This document shows, piece by piece, positions 16,973 through 30,968 of a DNA stretch of 64,000 nt. Position 1 is the stretch's first letter. Every line of letters begins with the position of its first letter. The stretch is from Intrasporangium calvum DSM 43043 (GTDB lineage Bacteria > Actinomycetota > Actinomycetes > Actinomycetales > Dermatophilaceae), in contig NC_014830.1 of NCBI RefSeq assembly GCF_000184685.1, positions 2,666,001 to 2,730,000 on the forward strand. Direction: 5' to 3'. Below the pieces are notes generated by a model. That model did no database searches. It had not been told where the DNA came from and was given only the letters and a program-made list of their open reading frames with translations. A program made the translations under genes and the position numbers.

Positions 16973-19165
16973 GTGACTGGCTCTTCCCCGACATCCCGTC
17001 CGAACCAGCCCCTCGAGCCGCCTGCCAAGGCAACCCCCGGCCGCGTCCCAGACCCGACCGCGACCCCGGTAGCGGAGGTCGGCGTCACCGACGACAACGA
17101 GTCGGGAGCCGTCCACCTGGCGCCCGACCACGTGGTCAGCGTGCCGCCCACCGTCGCAGGGATGCCGGGCGGCGCGGTTCCGTTCGGGCGCATCCCCGTG
17201 ATGGACGTGCGGCCACTCGTCGACTGCGGGCAGCGCCCCACCAAGTGCGTCGTCGGCGAGGACTTCGTCGTGCGCGCGCAGGTGTTCCGGGAGGGCCACG
17301 ACGCGGTCAACGCCACCGTCGTGCTCACCGACCCCGACGGCGGCGACCACTACTTCGCGATGCACTGCGACAACGTCGGCCTCTCCGAGTGGAGCGCGAC
17401 GGTCCACGCCGACCGCACCGGCTGGTGGACCTACCGCGTCGAGGGCTGGTCCGACCCGTACGCCACCTGGGTCCACGATGCCGAGATCAAGATCGCCGCC
17501 GGCGTCGACGAGGAGCTGATGTGCGCGGAGGGGGCCCGCGTGCTCGAGCGCTTCGCCGCCTCGGTCAGCGGCCTCGGTGTCGACGCCAGCGAGATCGAGA
17601 AGGGCCTCGCCGCCCTGCGTGACGACACCCGCCCGGCCGCGCACCGCCTCGGCGCCGCCACCTCCCCCGAGATCAAGGGGCTCGCGACGTTGATGCCGCT
17701 GCGCGAGTTCCTCTCGCCCACCGAGCGGCACCCGCTCCTCGTCGAGCGCGAGCGCGCGCTCTACGGCGCCTGGTACGAGATCTTCCCCCGCTCGGAGGGA
17801 GCGCGACGCGACCCCGAGACGGGCGAATGGACCTCCGGCACCTTCCGCACCGCCGCCGAGCGGCTCCCGGCGATCGCCGACCTGGGCTTCGACGTCGTCT
17901 ACCTCACCCCCATCCACCCGATCGGCACGACCGCCCGCAAGGGACGCAACAACTCCCTCGCCACCGAGCCGGGCGATCCCGGGTCGCCCTACGCCATCGG
18001 CTCCCCCGACGGCGGACACGACGCGATCCACCCCGACCTCGGCACCTTCGAGGACTTCGACTTCTTCGTCGCCGAGGCCGGGCGTCACGGGCTCGAGGTC
18101 GCCCTCGACATCGCGCTCCAGGCCTCCCCCGACCACCCGTGGGTCCAGACGCACCCCGAGCTGTTCACCACCCGCGCGGACGGCACCATCGCCTATGCCG
18201 AGAACCCGCCCAAGAAGTACCAGGACATCTACCCGCTGAACTTCGACAACGACCCCGCCGGGGCCTACGCCGAGGTCCGCCGCGTCATCCAGGTGTGGCT
18301 CGACCACGGGGTCCGGATCTTCCGCGTCGACAACCCGCACACCAAGCCGGTCGCGTTCTGGCAGTGGTTGATCGCCGATGTGGCGCGAGACCACCCCGAG
18401 ACGATCTGGCTCTCCGAGGCCTTCACCAAACCGGCCATGATGCACGCCCTCGCCAAGGCCGGCTTCCAGCAGAGCTACACCTACTACGCGTGGCGCAACG
18501 AGGCGTGGGAGCTCGAGGAGTACGGCCGGGAGATCTCGGGCGACGCCGCCGCCTACATGCGGCCGTCGTTCTGGCCCACGACGCACGACATCCTGACCCC
18601 CTACATGCAGTACGGCGGCCCGACTGCCTGGAAGCTGCGGGCCGCCCTCGCCGCGACGATGGTTCCCACCTACGGGATCTACGCAGGCTACGAGCTGATG
18701 GAGCACGTGGCCCGGCCGGGAGCCGAGGAACAGATCGACAACGAGAAGTACGAGTACAAGGACCGCCAGTGGCACCTGTACGAGCCCGGCGGCCCGCTCG
18801 AGGGGCACTCCCTCGCGTGGTACCTCAAGCGGCTCAACGAGATCCGCGGCTGGCACCCCGCCCTCCGGTGGCTGCGCAACCTCCACTTCCACCGGGCCGA
18901 CGACGACAGCTTCCTCGTCTACTCCAAGTCCCGTCTCGTGGACGGCGAGCGGGACACGGTTCTCGTCGTCGCCAACCTCGACCCCCACGCGACCCGGGAG
19001 ACGTGGGTACGCCTCGACATGGAGGCCCTGGGGCTCGCGACGTGGTCGACGTTCGACGCACACGACCACGTCCTCAACCAGACCTTCGTGTGGCGCCAGG
19101 ACAACTTCGTCCGCCTCGGCCCCGACTCCGAGCCCGTCCACATCTTCAGCGTGAGGAGCCACTGA
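16973..19165 (+). CDS. glgE: alpha-1,4-glucan:maltose-1-phosphate maltosyltransferase GlgE
   Basis: Transfers maltosyl units from alpha-maltose-1-phosphate to growing alpha-1,4-glucan. It has 730 residues: a Pro-rich leader, an N-terminal beta-domain ([21 protein letters not shown]), the helical insert, then a GH13_3 barrel with [12 protein letters not shown], the nucleophile Asp in [12 protein letters not shown], the acid Glu in [14 protein letters not shown] and [20 protein letters not shown] at 16973 is chosen for its leaderless -10 box; GTG at 16934 is in frame but lies upstream of that box. treS follows after 5 bases. With TreS and maltokinase it forms the complete GlgE pathway. Confidence 0.96.
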   Translation: MTGSSPTSRPNQPLEPPAKATPGRVPDPTATPVAEVGVTDDNESGAVHLAPDHVVSVPPTVAGMPGGAVPFGRIPVMDVRPLVDCGQRPTKCVVGEDFVVRAQVFREGHDAVNATVVLTDPDGGDHYFAMHCDNVGLSEWSATVHADRTGWWTYRVEGWSDPYATWVHDAEIKIAAGVDEELMCAEGARVLERFAASVSGLGVDASEIEKGLAALRDDTRPAAHRLGAATSPEIKGLATLMPLREFLSPTERHPLLVERERALYGAWYEIFPRSEGARRDPETGEWTSGTFRTAAERLPAIADLGFDVVYLTPIHPIGTTARKGRNNSLATEPGDPGSPYAIGSPDGGHDAIHPDLGTFEDFDFFVAEAGRHGLEVALDIALQASPDHPWVQTHPELFTTRADGTIAYAENPPKKYQDIYPLNFDNDPAGAYAEVRRVIQVWLDHGVRIFRVDNPHTKPVAFWQWLIADVARDHPETIWLSEAFTKPAMMHALAKAGFQQSYTYYAWRNEAWELEEYGREISGDAAAYMRPSFWPTTHDILTPYMQYGGPTAWKLRAALAATMVPTYGIYAGYELMEHVARPGAEEQIDNEKYEYKDRQWHLYEPGGPLEGHSLAWYLKRLNEIRGWHPALRWLRNLHFHRADDDSFLVYSKSRLVDGERDTVLVVANLDPHATRETWVRLDMEALGLATWSTFDAHDHVLNQTFVWRQDNFVRLGPDSEPVHIFSVRSH

Positions 19166-19170
19166 CCCCC

Positions 19171-20876
<1,706 letters not shown>

Positions 20877-20877
<1 letters not shown>

Positions 20878-22319
20878 TGGCCATCATCCACAAGGGCGCG
20901 TCGATCGTCCCCAGCAAGCTCGAGCTGCTGACCAGGTGGATGCCGCAGCAGCGGTGGTACGCAGGCAAGGGGCAGGTGCCCCGCCTCGAACGTGTCGGCG
21001 GGTTCCGGTTCGAGGACCCCGAGGGTGAGGTCGGCGTCGAGATCCTGCTCGTCGCCGACCGTTCCGCCGCACCCGTCGTCGTCTACCAGGTGCCGCTGAC
21101 CTATCGGGGTGCCCCCCTCGAGGGTGCCGAGCACGCCCTCGTCGGGACCATGGAGCACAGCGTCCTCGGGCCACGCTGGGTCTACGACGGCCCGCACGAC
21201 CCGGTCTACGTCGCCGGTCTCGTCGACACGATCCTGACCGGCAGCCGAAGTGACGTCGCCCAGGCGTCTGCCGGCAGCAACGCCGTGGCCGTCGGCGCCC
21301 CGACGGGTCTGGCCGCCGGGACCGTCTCGTCGTCCAAGGTCCTCACTGGCGAGCAGTCGAACACCTCGGTCATCTGCCGCATGACCGCGGACGGCGGTGG
21401 CCCCGCCGAGCCGCTCATCGTCAAGGTCTTCCGGATCGTCCAGGACGGCGACAACCCGGACGTCGTCGTCCAGTCGGCCCTGACGAGATCCGGCTCGACG
21501 CGGGTCCCCGCCGCGTTCGGGCACCTCTCCGGCGCGTGGGACGACCCCTCAGGCACCGGTCCGGAGCAGCGTGGGCACCTCGCCTTCGCCCAGGAGTTCA
21601 TCCCCGGCGTCGAGGATGCCTGGCGCGTCGCTCTCGTCGCGGCCGCTGCGGGCGCCGACTTCACGGCTCGGGCCCGCGACCTGGGGGCGGTGACCGCCGA
21701 GGTCCACCGGGCGCTCGCCGAGACGCTCGGCCGCGAGGAGCCGACGGCTGACGCGCGGGAGGCACTGCTGACGTCCATGCAGGAGAGGTATGCCGCTGCC
21801 GTCGCCTCCGTGCCCCAGCTCGGGACGCGCTCGTCCGACGTCCACGACCTCCTCGGTCGGGTTCGCTCGGTCGCCTGGCCGAAGCTCCAGCGGATCCACG
21901 GCGACTACCACCTGGGGCAGGTCCTCGACGTTCCGGAGCGGGGGTGGGTCGCGCTCGACTTCGAGGGCGAGCCGCTGCGCCCGCTCGCCGAGCGGGTCCG
22001 TCCGGACCTGGTCCAGCGGGACATCGCCGGGATGCTGCGGTCGTTCGACTACGCGGCGGGCTCGGTGCGCCTCACCGCCGCCGCGACGGCCGGGGCGTCG
22101 CCAGATGCCTGGGCGGCGGACTGTCGTCAGGCGTTCCTCGCCGGGTACGAGGGTGTCGCCGGCGAGTTCGACGAGAGCGGCCGGACCCTGATTCGGGTGC
22201 TCGAGCTCGACAAGGCGCTCTACGAGGTGGTCTACGAGGCGCGCAACCGCCCGTCGTGGCTGCCGATCCCGGTCGATGCCGTCGACCGGATCCTCTCCGA
22301 GAAAGGTCCTGCAGGATGA
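20877..22319 (+). CDS. mak: maltokinase (Pep2/Mak)
   Basis: Phosphorylates maltose with ATP to maltose-1-phosphate, the GlgE donor. It has 480 residues. The N-terminal cap includes LTRWMPQQRWYAGKG, typical of this family. The kinase lobe has GEQSNTSVI as nucleotide loop, the Brenner-type HGDYHLGQVL with catalytic Asp, and ALDFEGEP as metal-binding DFE. ATG at 20877 overlaps the treS stop, and its own stop overlaps the glgB start (ATGA), so treS, mak and glgB form one coupled unit. Confidence 0.95.
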
Positions 22320-24684
22320 GCCCGGAACACCCAGGCAGGCACCACCCGACCGAGCCGACCGAGCCGGGCGACCCGACCGACCCGACCGACCCGGCCGACC
22401 CGACCGACCCGGGGCCGGAGCTGGACGACGCCGCCATCGACGCCTTCCTGCACGGCCGCAACGGCCAGCCCCATGACCTGCTCGGCCACCACGTCGGGCC
22501 CGGCGGGCTGACGATCACCTGCTACCGGCCGTTCGCCCACTCCGTCCTGGCCCGGCTGGACACGGGCGCCGAGGTCGACCTGCAGCACGTGCGTGACGGC
22601 ATCTGGTCGATGACCTCGCCGCACTTCGGCACGACCCACGACTACCGCCTCCTCGTGACGTACGACGACGGGGTCGAGCACGAGCAGGACGACCCCTACC
22701 GGTTCGCCCCGACGCTGGGCGAGATCGACCGGCACCTGATCAACGAGGGCCGCCACGAGCAGCTGTGGACGGTGCTCGGCGCCCACGTCCGCCACTATCC
22801 CGGCCCGATGGGCGACGTGTGGGGCGTCTCGTTCGCACTGTGGGCGCCGCGCGCCAAGGCAGTGCACGTCATCGGCGACTTCAACGGCTGGGACCGGCTC
22901 TCCCACCCGATGCGGGCGCTCGGCTCGAGCGGTCTCTGGGAGCTGTTCCTCCCCGGCGCGCAGGAGGGGATGAACTACCAGTTCGCGGTCCGGGGCGCGG
23001 ACGACGTCGTCCGGCTCAAGAGCGACCCGATGGCCCGGATGACCGAGGTGGCTCCGAAGCAGGCGGCGATCGTCACCCGCTCGCACCACACCTGGCACGA
23101 CGAAGAGTGGATGGAGCGGCGCCGGACCACGGATCCCCACGTGGGGCCGATGAGCGTCTACGAGGTCCACGTCGGTTCGTGGCGCCAGGGCCTGGGCTAC
23201 CGGGGGCTCGCCGAGCACCTCGTCAACTACGTCCGGGACGCCGGCTTCACCCACGTGGAGTTCCTCCCGGTCATGGAGCACCCCTACGTTCCCTCGTGGG
23301 GCTACCACGTGACCGGGTACTACGCGCCGAGCTCACGGTGGGGTACGCCCGACGACTTCCGCCACCTCGTCGACCAGCTCCACCAGGCCGGGATCGGGGT
23401 CATCCTCGACTGGGTCCCGGGCCACTTCGCCACGGACGACTGGGCCCTGGCCCGCTTCGACGGCGAAGCCCTGTACGAGCACCCTGACAAGCGCCTCGGC
23501 TGGCACCCCGAGTGGGGCTCCAACATCTTCGACTACGGCCGGCCCGAGGTGCGCAACTTCCTCGTCGCCAATGCGATCTACTGGCTCGAGGAGTTCCACG
23601 CCGACGGCCTCCGGGTCGACGGCGTCGCGTCGATGCTCTACCTCGACTACGCCCGCAAGGCCGGTGAGTGGGTCCCCAACCGCCACGGCGGTCGGGAGAA
23701 CCTCGAGGCGGTCGCCCTGCTGCAGGAGACGAACGCCACCGCCTACAAGCGGCTCGGGGGGATCGTCACCGTCGCCGAGGAGTCCACCTCCTGGCCGGGC
23801 GTCACCAAGCCCACCGACCAGGACGGTCTCGGCTTCGGGTTCAAGTGGAACATGGGCTGGATGAACGACTCCCTGAGCTACCTCGGCCAGGACCCGGTCT
23901 ACCGCAGCCACCACCACGGCAAGCTGACGTTCTCGCTCATGTACGCCTACACCGAGAACTTCGTCCTGCCGATCAGCCATGACGAGGTGGTCCACGGCAA
24001 GGGCTCCCTGCTCCGCAAGTCACGCGGCTCTCGTGAGGACCAGGTGGCCACGCTGCGCGCCTTCCTCGCCTACCTCTGGAGCCACCCCGGCAAACAGCTG
24101 CTCTTCATGGGCTGTGAGTTCGGCCAGGAGTCCGAGTGGTCCGAGGGCCGCAGCCTCGACTGGTGGCTGCTCGACCAGCCGCTGCACTACCGCGTCCACA
24201 ACCTCGTCAAGGACCTCAACGGGATCTACCGGGCCAACCCGGCCCTCTGGGCGCTCGACTCGCACCCCGCCGGGTTCCAGTGGCTCGAGGCCGACGACGC
24301 GGACCACAACACCTTGGCGTGGCTCCGGCTGGGCGCCGGCGACCCTGCCGTGGACGCGCCCGTCGTGGCGTGCGTCGTCAACTTCAGCGGCGAGACGCTC
24401 GAGGGCTACCGGGTCGGGCTGCCCCGGGGCGGCACGTGGCGCGTCGTGCTCGACACGTCGGGCTACCACCCCGGCGCGCCGTCGAGCACCGGAGTCGTCG
24501 TCGAGGCGCGGCCAGAGGCCTGGCAGGGCCAGGAGCACGCCGCGATGGTCACCGTGCCCCGGCTCTCCGCGGTGTGGCTCATCCCGGAGGAGCCACCTGC
24601 GGCCCCCCATCCCGAAGCCCTACCAGCAGAGGCGGCCGCAACGGCCGAGACCCCCGAAGCGACCGGACACGAAGGAAGCACACC

Positions 24685-24688
<4 letters not shown>
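22316..24688 (+). CDS. glgB: 1,4-alpha-glucan branching enzyme GlgB
   Basis: Makes alpha-1,6 branches in the glucan produced by GlgE. It has 790 residues. A low-complexity Pro/Thr/Asp leader (about 10-35, repeats of PTD) is followed by two CBM48-type beta-domains ([12 protein letters not shown] in the second) and a GH13_9 barrel: [28 protein letters not shown], the nucleophile in [16 protein letters not shown], the acid in [11 protein letters not shown] and [14 protein letters not shown]. The C-terminal beta-domain ends in an Ala/Glu/Pro tail. ATG at 22316 overlaps the maltokinase stop. The PTD leader arises from a GACCCGACC-type short repeat and may vary in length between strains. Confidence 0.96.
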
Positions 24689-26327
<1,639 letters not shown>

Positions 26328-26331
<4 letters not shown>

Positions 26332-26822
26332 CCGAGGAGGCGCCGGCCCGCGGCCGGCTCTTCCTCGTCGCCGCCCCGAGTGCGGAGCGGGCCGCCCCGG
26401 TCGCGCTCGAGCTGGGGCGCCGGCTGCCGCAGGCGTTCGTCGTGACCGGAGCGCAGATCGGGTCCATGGTCGCCGGGAGACGGGTCGCTCCGCCAGAGAG
26501 CGACCTCGAGCGGCTCCACGGGCTGCTCCTGCGCTGGTCGGCCTGCCTGGCCGCGGCCGAGACGTTCCTCCTCGAGGGGTTCGACGCGGTCGTGCACGAC
26601 GCCATCACCGGCGACCTTCTGGAGGACTTCCTCGACCTGTGCGCACCCGAGCCGGTCCACGTCGTCATCGTCGACGACTCCCACGGCTCCGGCACGCCGA
26701 GGTGGGGCCTCTGGCTCGACCCCGCGGCGCCCCCGGATGCTGCGGCCGCCGCGGTGCTGGCCCGGCTCGAGGAGTCGCTCGTCCTCACCGCCCCCGACCG
26801 ACCCAATCCCCGCCGTCCTTAG
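26328..26822 (+). CDS. degenerate P-loop kinase-like protein
   Basis: A 164-residue protein at the end of the glucan operon, its ATG overlapping the pgm stop. The layout resembles AAA_33-type small P-loop kinases: an opening beta-strand (LFLVAA), helix, [16 protein letters not shown], a long helix [46 protein letters not shown] and VHVVIVDD. The Walker A is gone: where GPPGAGKST is expected there is APSAERAAP, so ATP use by this site is unlikely. I infer a regulatory or binding role. Ends in a Pro/Arg tail, with an inverted repeat over the stop. Confidence 0.55.
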
Positions 26823-26845
26823 GCCCCGATCCGCCGAAGGACGGC
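26812..26845 (+). terminator. candidate terminator of the glgE-pgm operon
   Basis: GCCGTCCTT and AAGGACGGC form a 9-bp stem with a 16-base loop spanning the stop codon of the P-loop-like gene. A TAGGTT at 26847-26852 just after it could be a -10 box for the subtilase gene, leaving a leader of about 50 bases. Confidence 0.4.
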
Positions 26846-26905
26846 CTAGGTTGAGCGGGTGGGGCACATCGGTGTGCCCACCACCGTCATGGAGGAGAAT
26901 TGGCA

Positions 26906-28663
26906 ATGCGACGATCTCGCATGATCGCAGTCACCGGTGCCGTGGCCCTGGCCACGACCGGTCTGGGTGGCTTGGCAGCAACTGCCGGAGCCACCACCGC
27001 GTCAACAGGGGCCACCGCGGAGGCCCGCACCTACCAGGTACTCGCCAAGAGCGGCGTCTCGGCCGCCAAGCTCGCGCAGACCCTCACGTCGGCCGGCGCC
27101 AAGGTCACCCGGCAGAACTCCGCCATCGGACTGGTCACGGTCACGTCGACCGACGCACGCTTCGCGGCGAAGGCTCGTGCCCTCGACGGCGTCCAGGGCG
27201 CGGCGCTCAACCGCGCTGTGGGCCAGTCACCGACAGGTATCAAGGTCAAGCCCGACCCGGTCGAGAAGGAACACACCTTCGACAAGAGCCGGGCCAACGG
27301 CAGCACCAAGGTGCCCGCCGCCCCCAAGGGCGCCGACCCGCTCGACGGACTGCTCTGGGGACACGAGATGGTCGACGCCTTCGGGGCCCGCGCCACCGAG
27401 ACCGGCGACAAGGTCCGGGTCGGCATCCTCGACACCGGCGTCGACGGCTCCCACATCGATATCGCCCCCAACTTCGACAACGCCCTGTCGCGGAACTTCA
27501 CGATCGACATCCCAGCGATCGATGGCCCGTGCGAGACCGCGGACTGTGTCGACCCGGCCAACGTCGACGACAACGGCCACGGCACGCACGTCGCCGGGAC
27601 GATCGCGGCCTCCCTCAACGGGGTCGGGATCAGTGGCATCGCCCCCGACGCCACCATCGTCAACGTCCGCGGCGGTCAGGACAGCGGCTACTTCTTCCTC
27701 GACCCGGTCGTCGACGCACTGACCTACGCCGGGGACAACGGCCTCGACGTCGTCAACATGTCCTTCTACGTCGACCCGTGGCTCTACAACTGCCAGGGTG
27801 GCGCTCCTGAGGACCAGCAGTTCCCCGAGGCCGTCGCCGAGCAGAACATGATCATCGAGGGCATGACCCGCGCCCTCGCCTACGCCACCGAGCACGGCGT
27901 CGCTCTCGTCGGGGCCCTCGGCAACAACCACGAGGACCTGTCCAAGCCACGCCCGGACGACTCCTCGCCGGACTACGACAACCCGGCCTACGACTGGGAC
28001 ACCTCGGCGTGGGAGCGGACGATCGACAACGCCACGTGCCTCGACCTGCCGACCGAGGGCCCTGACGTCATCGGGGTCTCCGCCCTCGGCCCGTCGGAGC
28101 GCAAGGCGGACTTCTCCAACTACACGACCGACCTGACCTCTGGTGAGATCGAGGTCTCGGCGCCGGGTGGCTGGTACCGCGATGGCCTGGGCACCAACTC
28201 CTACCGGACCAACGGCAACCTGATCCTGTCCGCCGCACCGCTCCACGTCCTCCAGGCCGAGGGCCAGGTGGACAAGAACGGCAACATCACGAAGCTCGGT
28301 CGCACCTTCGGCACGCTGAAGTCCTGCGAGAACGGCAAGTACAACGAGAACACCTCCGAGTGCGGCTACTACCAGTGGCTGCAGGGCACGTCGATGGCCG
28401 CGCCGCACGCGTCGGGTGTCGCCGCGCTCGTCGTCGCGGCGCATGGCTCGGGGACGTCCGAGACAGACTTCGGTCTCGCCGCCGCCACGACGCGCAGCAT
28501 CCTCATGGACACGGCACGTGACCACGCCTGCCCTGACGGTGGCGTCATGTCCTACGAGAACGTCGGCCGTTCAGCGCAGTTCACCGCGACGTGTGTGGGC
28601 ACCGCTGAATTCAACGGCTTCTACGGCGACGGCATCGTCAACGCTGCCAACGCCGTGGAGTAG
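26906..28663 (+). CDS. secreted subtilisin-like serine protease (S8)
   Basis: A 585-residue exported subtilase. A Sec signal peptide (about 1-30, RRSRMIAVTGAVALATTGLGG, ends in Ala-rich sequence) is followed by an inhibitor_I9-like propeptide (about 40-110). The catalytic domain has D176 (GILDTGVDG), H225 (DNGHGTHVAG) and S496 (GTSMAAPHASG), plus the oxyanion Asn in GALGNNHE. No C-terminal anchor. ATG at 26906 is placed by GGAGGAG 8 bases upstream. Cysteine pairs (ETADC, NCQGG, TCLD, SCENG, ECGYY, HACPDG) suggest disulfides outside the cell. A strong terminator follows. Confidence 0.93.
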   Translation: MRRSRMIAVTGAVALATTGLGGLAATAGATTASTGATAEARTYQVLAKSGVSAAKLAQTLTSAGAKVTRQNSAIGLVTVTSTDARFAAKARALDGVQGAALNRAVGQSPTGIKVKPDPVEKEHTFDKSRANGSTKVPAAPKGADPLDGLLWGHEMVDAFGARATETGDKVRVGILDTGVDGSHIDIAPNFDNALSRNFTIDIPAIDGPCETADCVDPANVDDNGHGTHVAGTIAASLNGVGISGIAPDATIVNVRGGQDSGYFFLDPVVDALTYAGDNGLDVVNMSFYVDPWLYNCQGGAPEDQQFPEAVAEQNMIIEGMTRALAYATEHGVALVGALGNNHEDLSKPRPDDSSPDYDNPAYDWDTSAWERTIDNATCLDLPTEGPDVIGVSALGPSERKADFSNYTTDLTSGEIEVSAPGGWYRDGLGTNSYRTNGNLILSAAPLHVLQAEGQVDKNGNITKLGRTFGTLKSCENGKYNENTSECGYYQWLQGTSMAAPHASGVAALVVAAHGSGTSETDFGLAAATTRSILMDTARDHACPDGGVMSYENVGRSAQFTATCVGTAEFNGFYGDGIVNAANAVE

Positions 28664-28688
28664 TCCTCGAGGACTCCACCACACTGGT

Positions 28689-28715
28689 GCCGCCCGCTCC
28701 CTCGGAGCGGGCGGC
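28689..28715 (+). terminator. terminator after the subtilase gene
   Basis: A perfect 12-bp stem GCCGCCCGCTCC with loop CTC and its complement is followed by the T-rich ATCGTTGTGTTCT, the most classical intrinsic terminator in the window. Confidence 0.85.
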
Positions 28716-28740
28716 ATCGTTGTGTTCTCCTCCATCAGTC

Positions 28741-28756
28741 CGTATGCCGCTGGGCC
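28741..28756 (+). repeat. dispersed 17-bp motif
   Basis: CGTATGCCGCTGGGCC, in the convergent gap between the subtilase and CnoX-like genes. Confidence 0.75.
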
Positions 28757-28770
28757 GGCTCAGGCGCCCC

Positions 28771-28827
28771 CCGCTCGCCGCCCCGGCCGGCTGGGCCCAC
28801 CGCTCGCCGCCCGGCCGGCTGGGCCCG
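28771..28827. repeat. 29-bp imperfect tandem duplication
   Basis: CCGCTCGCCGCC...GGCCGGCTGGGCCC occurs twice (28771 and 28800), differing by one C in a C-run and the last base. It lies just before the 3' end of the CnoX-like gene. Confidence 0.7.
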
Positions 28828-28851
28828 CCGGGAACGCGAGGAGCAGGCCCG

Positions 28852-29823
28852 TCAGAACAGGGCGCTCATCAGCGACTTGCGCGCCTTGGCCACGCGTTCG
28901 TCGGTCACGCCGACCACGTCGAAGAGCTCGACGAGGTGCTCGCGCGCCTGGTTGCGGTCGGCGTCGCTCGTCACGCGGACGGTGTCGATGAGCCGGGCGA
29001 AGGCGTCTTCGACGTGCCCTCCGAGCAGGTCGAGGTCAGCCACGAGGATCTGGGCATCGACGTCCGTCGGGGCGGCGGCCGCAGCGGCCCGGGCCGCCGC
29101 GAGGTCGACACCGGTGGTGCGCTGGAGCAGACCGACCTGGGCCAGGCCCAGCCTGGCATCGGTGTCGGCCGGGTTCTGGGCGAGGGCATCGCGGTAGGCC
29201 TGGGCGGCCTCGTCCAGGTCGCCGGCCTCGATGGCGTCGAAGGCCTTCTGGTGCAGGGGCGGCAGGGGCGGGGCGCTCTCTGCCTCGGCCCCCGCCGCGT
29301 CCGCGTCGGTGCCGGCCTCGTCCGCGGGGCCTGGTGCGACCCGCCCGGTCAGGCCGTTCTGGGTCGCGAGCGCGAGGACCTGGTCGATGACGGCGACGAG
29401 CTGCTGCTCCGGCTGCGCTCCCTCGAAGAGCGGCACGGGCTGCCCCTGGATCAAGGCGAAGCTGACCGGCACCGCCTGGACCTGGAAGGCCTGCAGGGTC
29501 GCGGGGTTGGCGTCGACGTCCACGGTGACCAGCTGGAACCGCCCGCCGTAGCGCTGCGCCACCTGCTTGGCGGTCGTGACGAACGTGCCGGACTCGGCGA
29601 GCCTCGACGACCACAGCACGAGCACCACGGGGTAGCGGGTGCTCGCCGCGATGACGTCACGGATCGTCGCGTCGGAACCCTCCACGATGACCCCCGCAGC
29701 CCCTGAGGCGGTGGGGTCGGCACCCGCGGAGGACCCGGGGCCAGCCTGCGGGGCCGGGCGCTTGAGCGATGAGAGGTCGACGGCACCGCGCAGGGCGGCT
29801 GCGGTGAAGGGCTGCTGGCTCAT
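28852..29823 (-). CDS. CnoX/YbbN-like thioredoxin-fold TPR protein
   Basis: A 323-residue protein: a Pro/Ala-rich leader, a thioredoxin fold (about 55-160) and TPR-like helices (about 190-323, starting QKAFDAIEAGDLDEAAQAYRDAL). The thioredoxin active site CGPC is absent: the segment reads VLWSSRLAESG, although cis-Pro (QAVPVSF) remains. This matches the CnoX/YbbN holdase group and mycobacterial Rv1324, which lies near glgB there too. Likely a cytoplasmic chaperone-like protein rather than a disulfide reductase. It follows the lipoprotein gene by 14 bases on the same strand, probably one transcript. Confidence 0.82.
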   Translation of the reverse strand: MSQQPFTAAALRGAVDLSSLKRPAPQAGPGSSAGADPTASGAAGVIVEGSDATIRDVIAASTRYPVVLVLWSSRLAESGTFVTTAKQVAQRYGGRFQLVTVDVDANPATLQAFQVQAVPVSFALIQGQPVPLFEGAQPEQQLVAVIDQVLALATQNGLTGRVAPGPADEAGTDADAAGAEAESAPPLPPLHQKAFDAIEAGDLDEAAQAYRDALAQNPADTDARLGLAQVGLLQRTTGVDLAAARAAAAAAPTDVDAQILVADLDLLGGHVEDAFARLIDTVRVTSDADRNQAREHLVELFDVVGVTDERVAKARKSLMSALF

Positions 29824-29837
29824 GGATCAATCCTGCC

Positions 29838-30821
29838 TCACCGGCCTGTGCCCGCGACAAGCTGGTCGGCGGCCGCCACGATCCGGGCTGCTCCGCTGGT
29901 CGGGATGACGAGGGCGATGATCTGGTTGGACGTGAGGCTGGCCTCGCTCGTGATCCGCTTGATGCCGGTGAGCCGGGTGAAGTCCTTGGACGGCGTGAGC
30001 TGGGAGGCACGCCGCAGGGCGATGCTGTCTGTGCGCACGACGGTGCCGAAGACGATGGCGCCGTCGCCGCTCTTGAGCCGGAGTCCGCCGATGACGCCCT
30101 TCGGCTCGTGCGACTGGGTGAAGCTCCCACTGGCGGAGACCGCCTTGTCCTGGGCCCGCGCCGACTGGCGCAGCTGCGCGGTCAGGGGGTCCTCCACGAG
30201 CAGGGTGGTCTGCTTTGGGTCGGGGAAGGCGACAGAGTCGGCGAAGGCCTGCAGGACGTCCGCCGGGGCGGCCGCGAGTCCGGCACCGTCGCCGATGGCC
30301 CCGGAGCCGATCGAGGTGGGGTCGAGCTCGTCGACCCGGGCCTCGGCGAGCATGGGGGTGATCGCTGCGACCTTGAACTCCGCAGCGGGCGCCTCCGCGA
30401 CGAGGAGCGCGAGGACGGCCGCCTTCGTCTTCTCGAGCGTGGTCTGCACGAGGATCTGCCGGGGCTCGTCACCGATCCGGGAGATCCCGAGGACCTTCGC
30501 ACCGGTCGTCGACAGCTCGGCGTCGGCCTGCTGCTGGGCCGTCTTGGCCGGCAGCGTCTTGGCCCAGGCGTGCGCCGACTCGAGCGCGGGTCCGGTGAAC
30601 GCCGCCTCTCGGGCCGCCACTCCGGCGGGTGAGGTGTCCTCCAGCGCCGCGACGGCTGCCACGAGACGGGCCTCCGCGGTCGAGGTCGCGGCCGTGGCGG
30701 CGACGGCCGGGGTGGGCTGCGACGCCACGCCTTCGTCGGCGTTCCCGGTGCAGGCGCTCAGCACGGCGAGGCTGGCGAGCGCCGCGAGGAGAGCCCGTCG
30801 GGGGCTGGCGGGGCGGGGCAT
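29838..30821 (-). CDS. predicted lipoprotein of unknown function
   Basis: A 327-residue protein with a lipoprotein signal: RRALLAALASLAVLSACTGN, lipobox LSAC, so C23 or so would be lipid-modified and the protein anchored outside the membrane. The rest is Ala-rich with no catalytic motif I recognise. The second half, from about SVAFPDPKQTT, has a beta-rich pattern as in actinobacterial DUF8094-type proteins. ATG at 30821 has AAAGG upstream, and TACCCT (30857-30852) could be its -10 box with a leader of about 25 bases. Co-oriented with the CnoX-like gene. Confidence 0.7.
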   Translation of the reverse strand: MPRPASPRRALLAALASLAVLSACTGNADEGVASQPTPAVAATAATSTAEARLVAAVAALEDTSPAGVAAREAAFTGPALESAHAWAKTLPAKTAQQQADAELSTTGAKVLGISRIGDEPRQILVQTTLEKTKAAVLALLVAEAPAAEFKVAAITPMLAEARVDELDPTSIGSGAIGDGAGLAAAPADVLQAFADSVAFPDPKQTTLLVEDPLTAQLRQSARAQDKAVSASGSFTQSHEPKGVIGGLRLKSGDGAIVFGTVVRTDSIALRRASQLTPSKDFTRLTGIKRITSEASLTSNQIIALVIPTSGAARIVAAADQLVAGTGR

Positions 30822-30968
30822 GGAGGCGCCTTTCGGTGACACGTCGGTCGCAGGGTAGGCGACCGTGCGGCCGGGAATGGCCGCCCACCACCATACGCAG
30901 GCCCCGCGGGGGCGCGGCAAATCGGTGTGGTACGGGTGCAGGCGCCCGGGAGGCTCGGGGGCGAGCGC

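Noticed and set aside
29848-30858. 336-codon plus-strand frame opposite the lipoprotein gene
   Set aside because: The minus strand has a clear lipoprotein signal and lipobox; the plus frame is Ser/Ala low-complexity.
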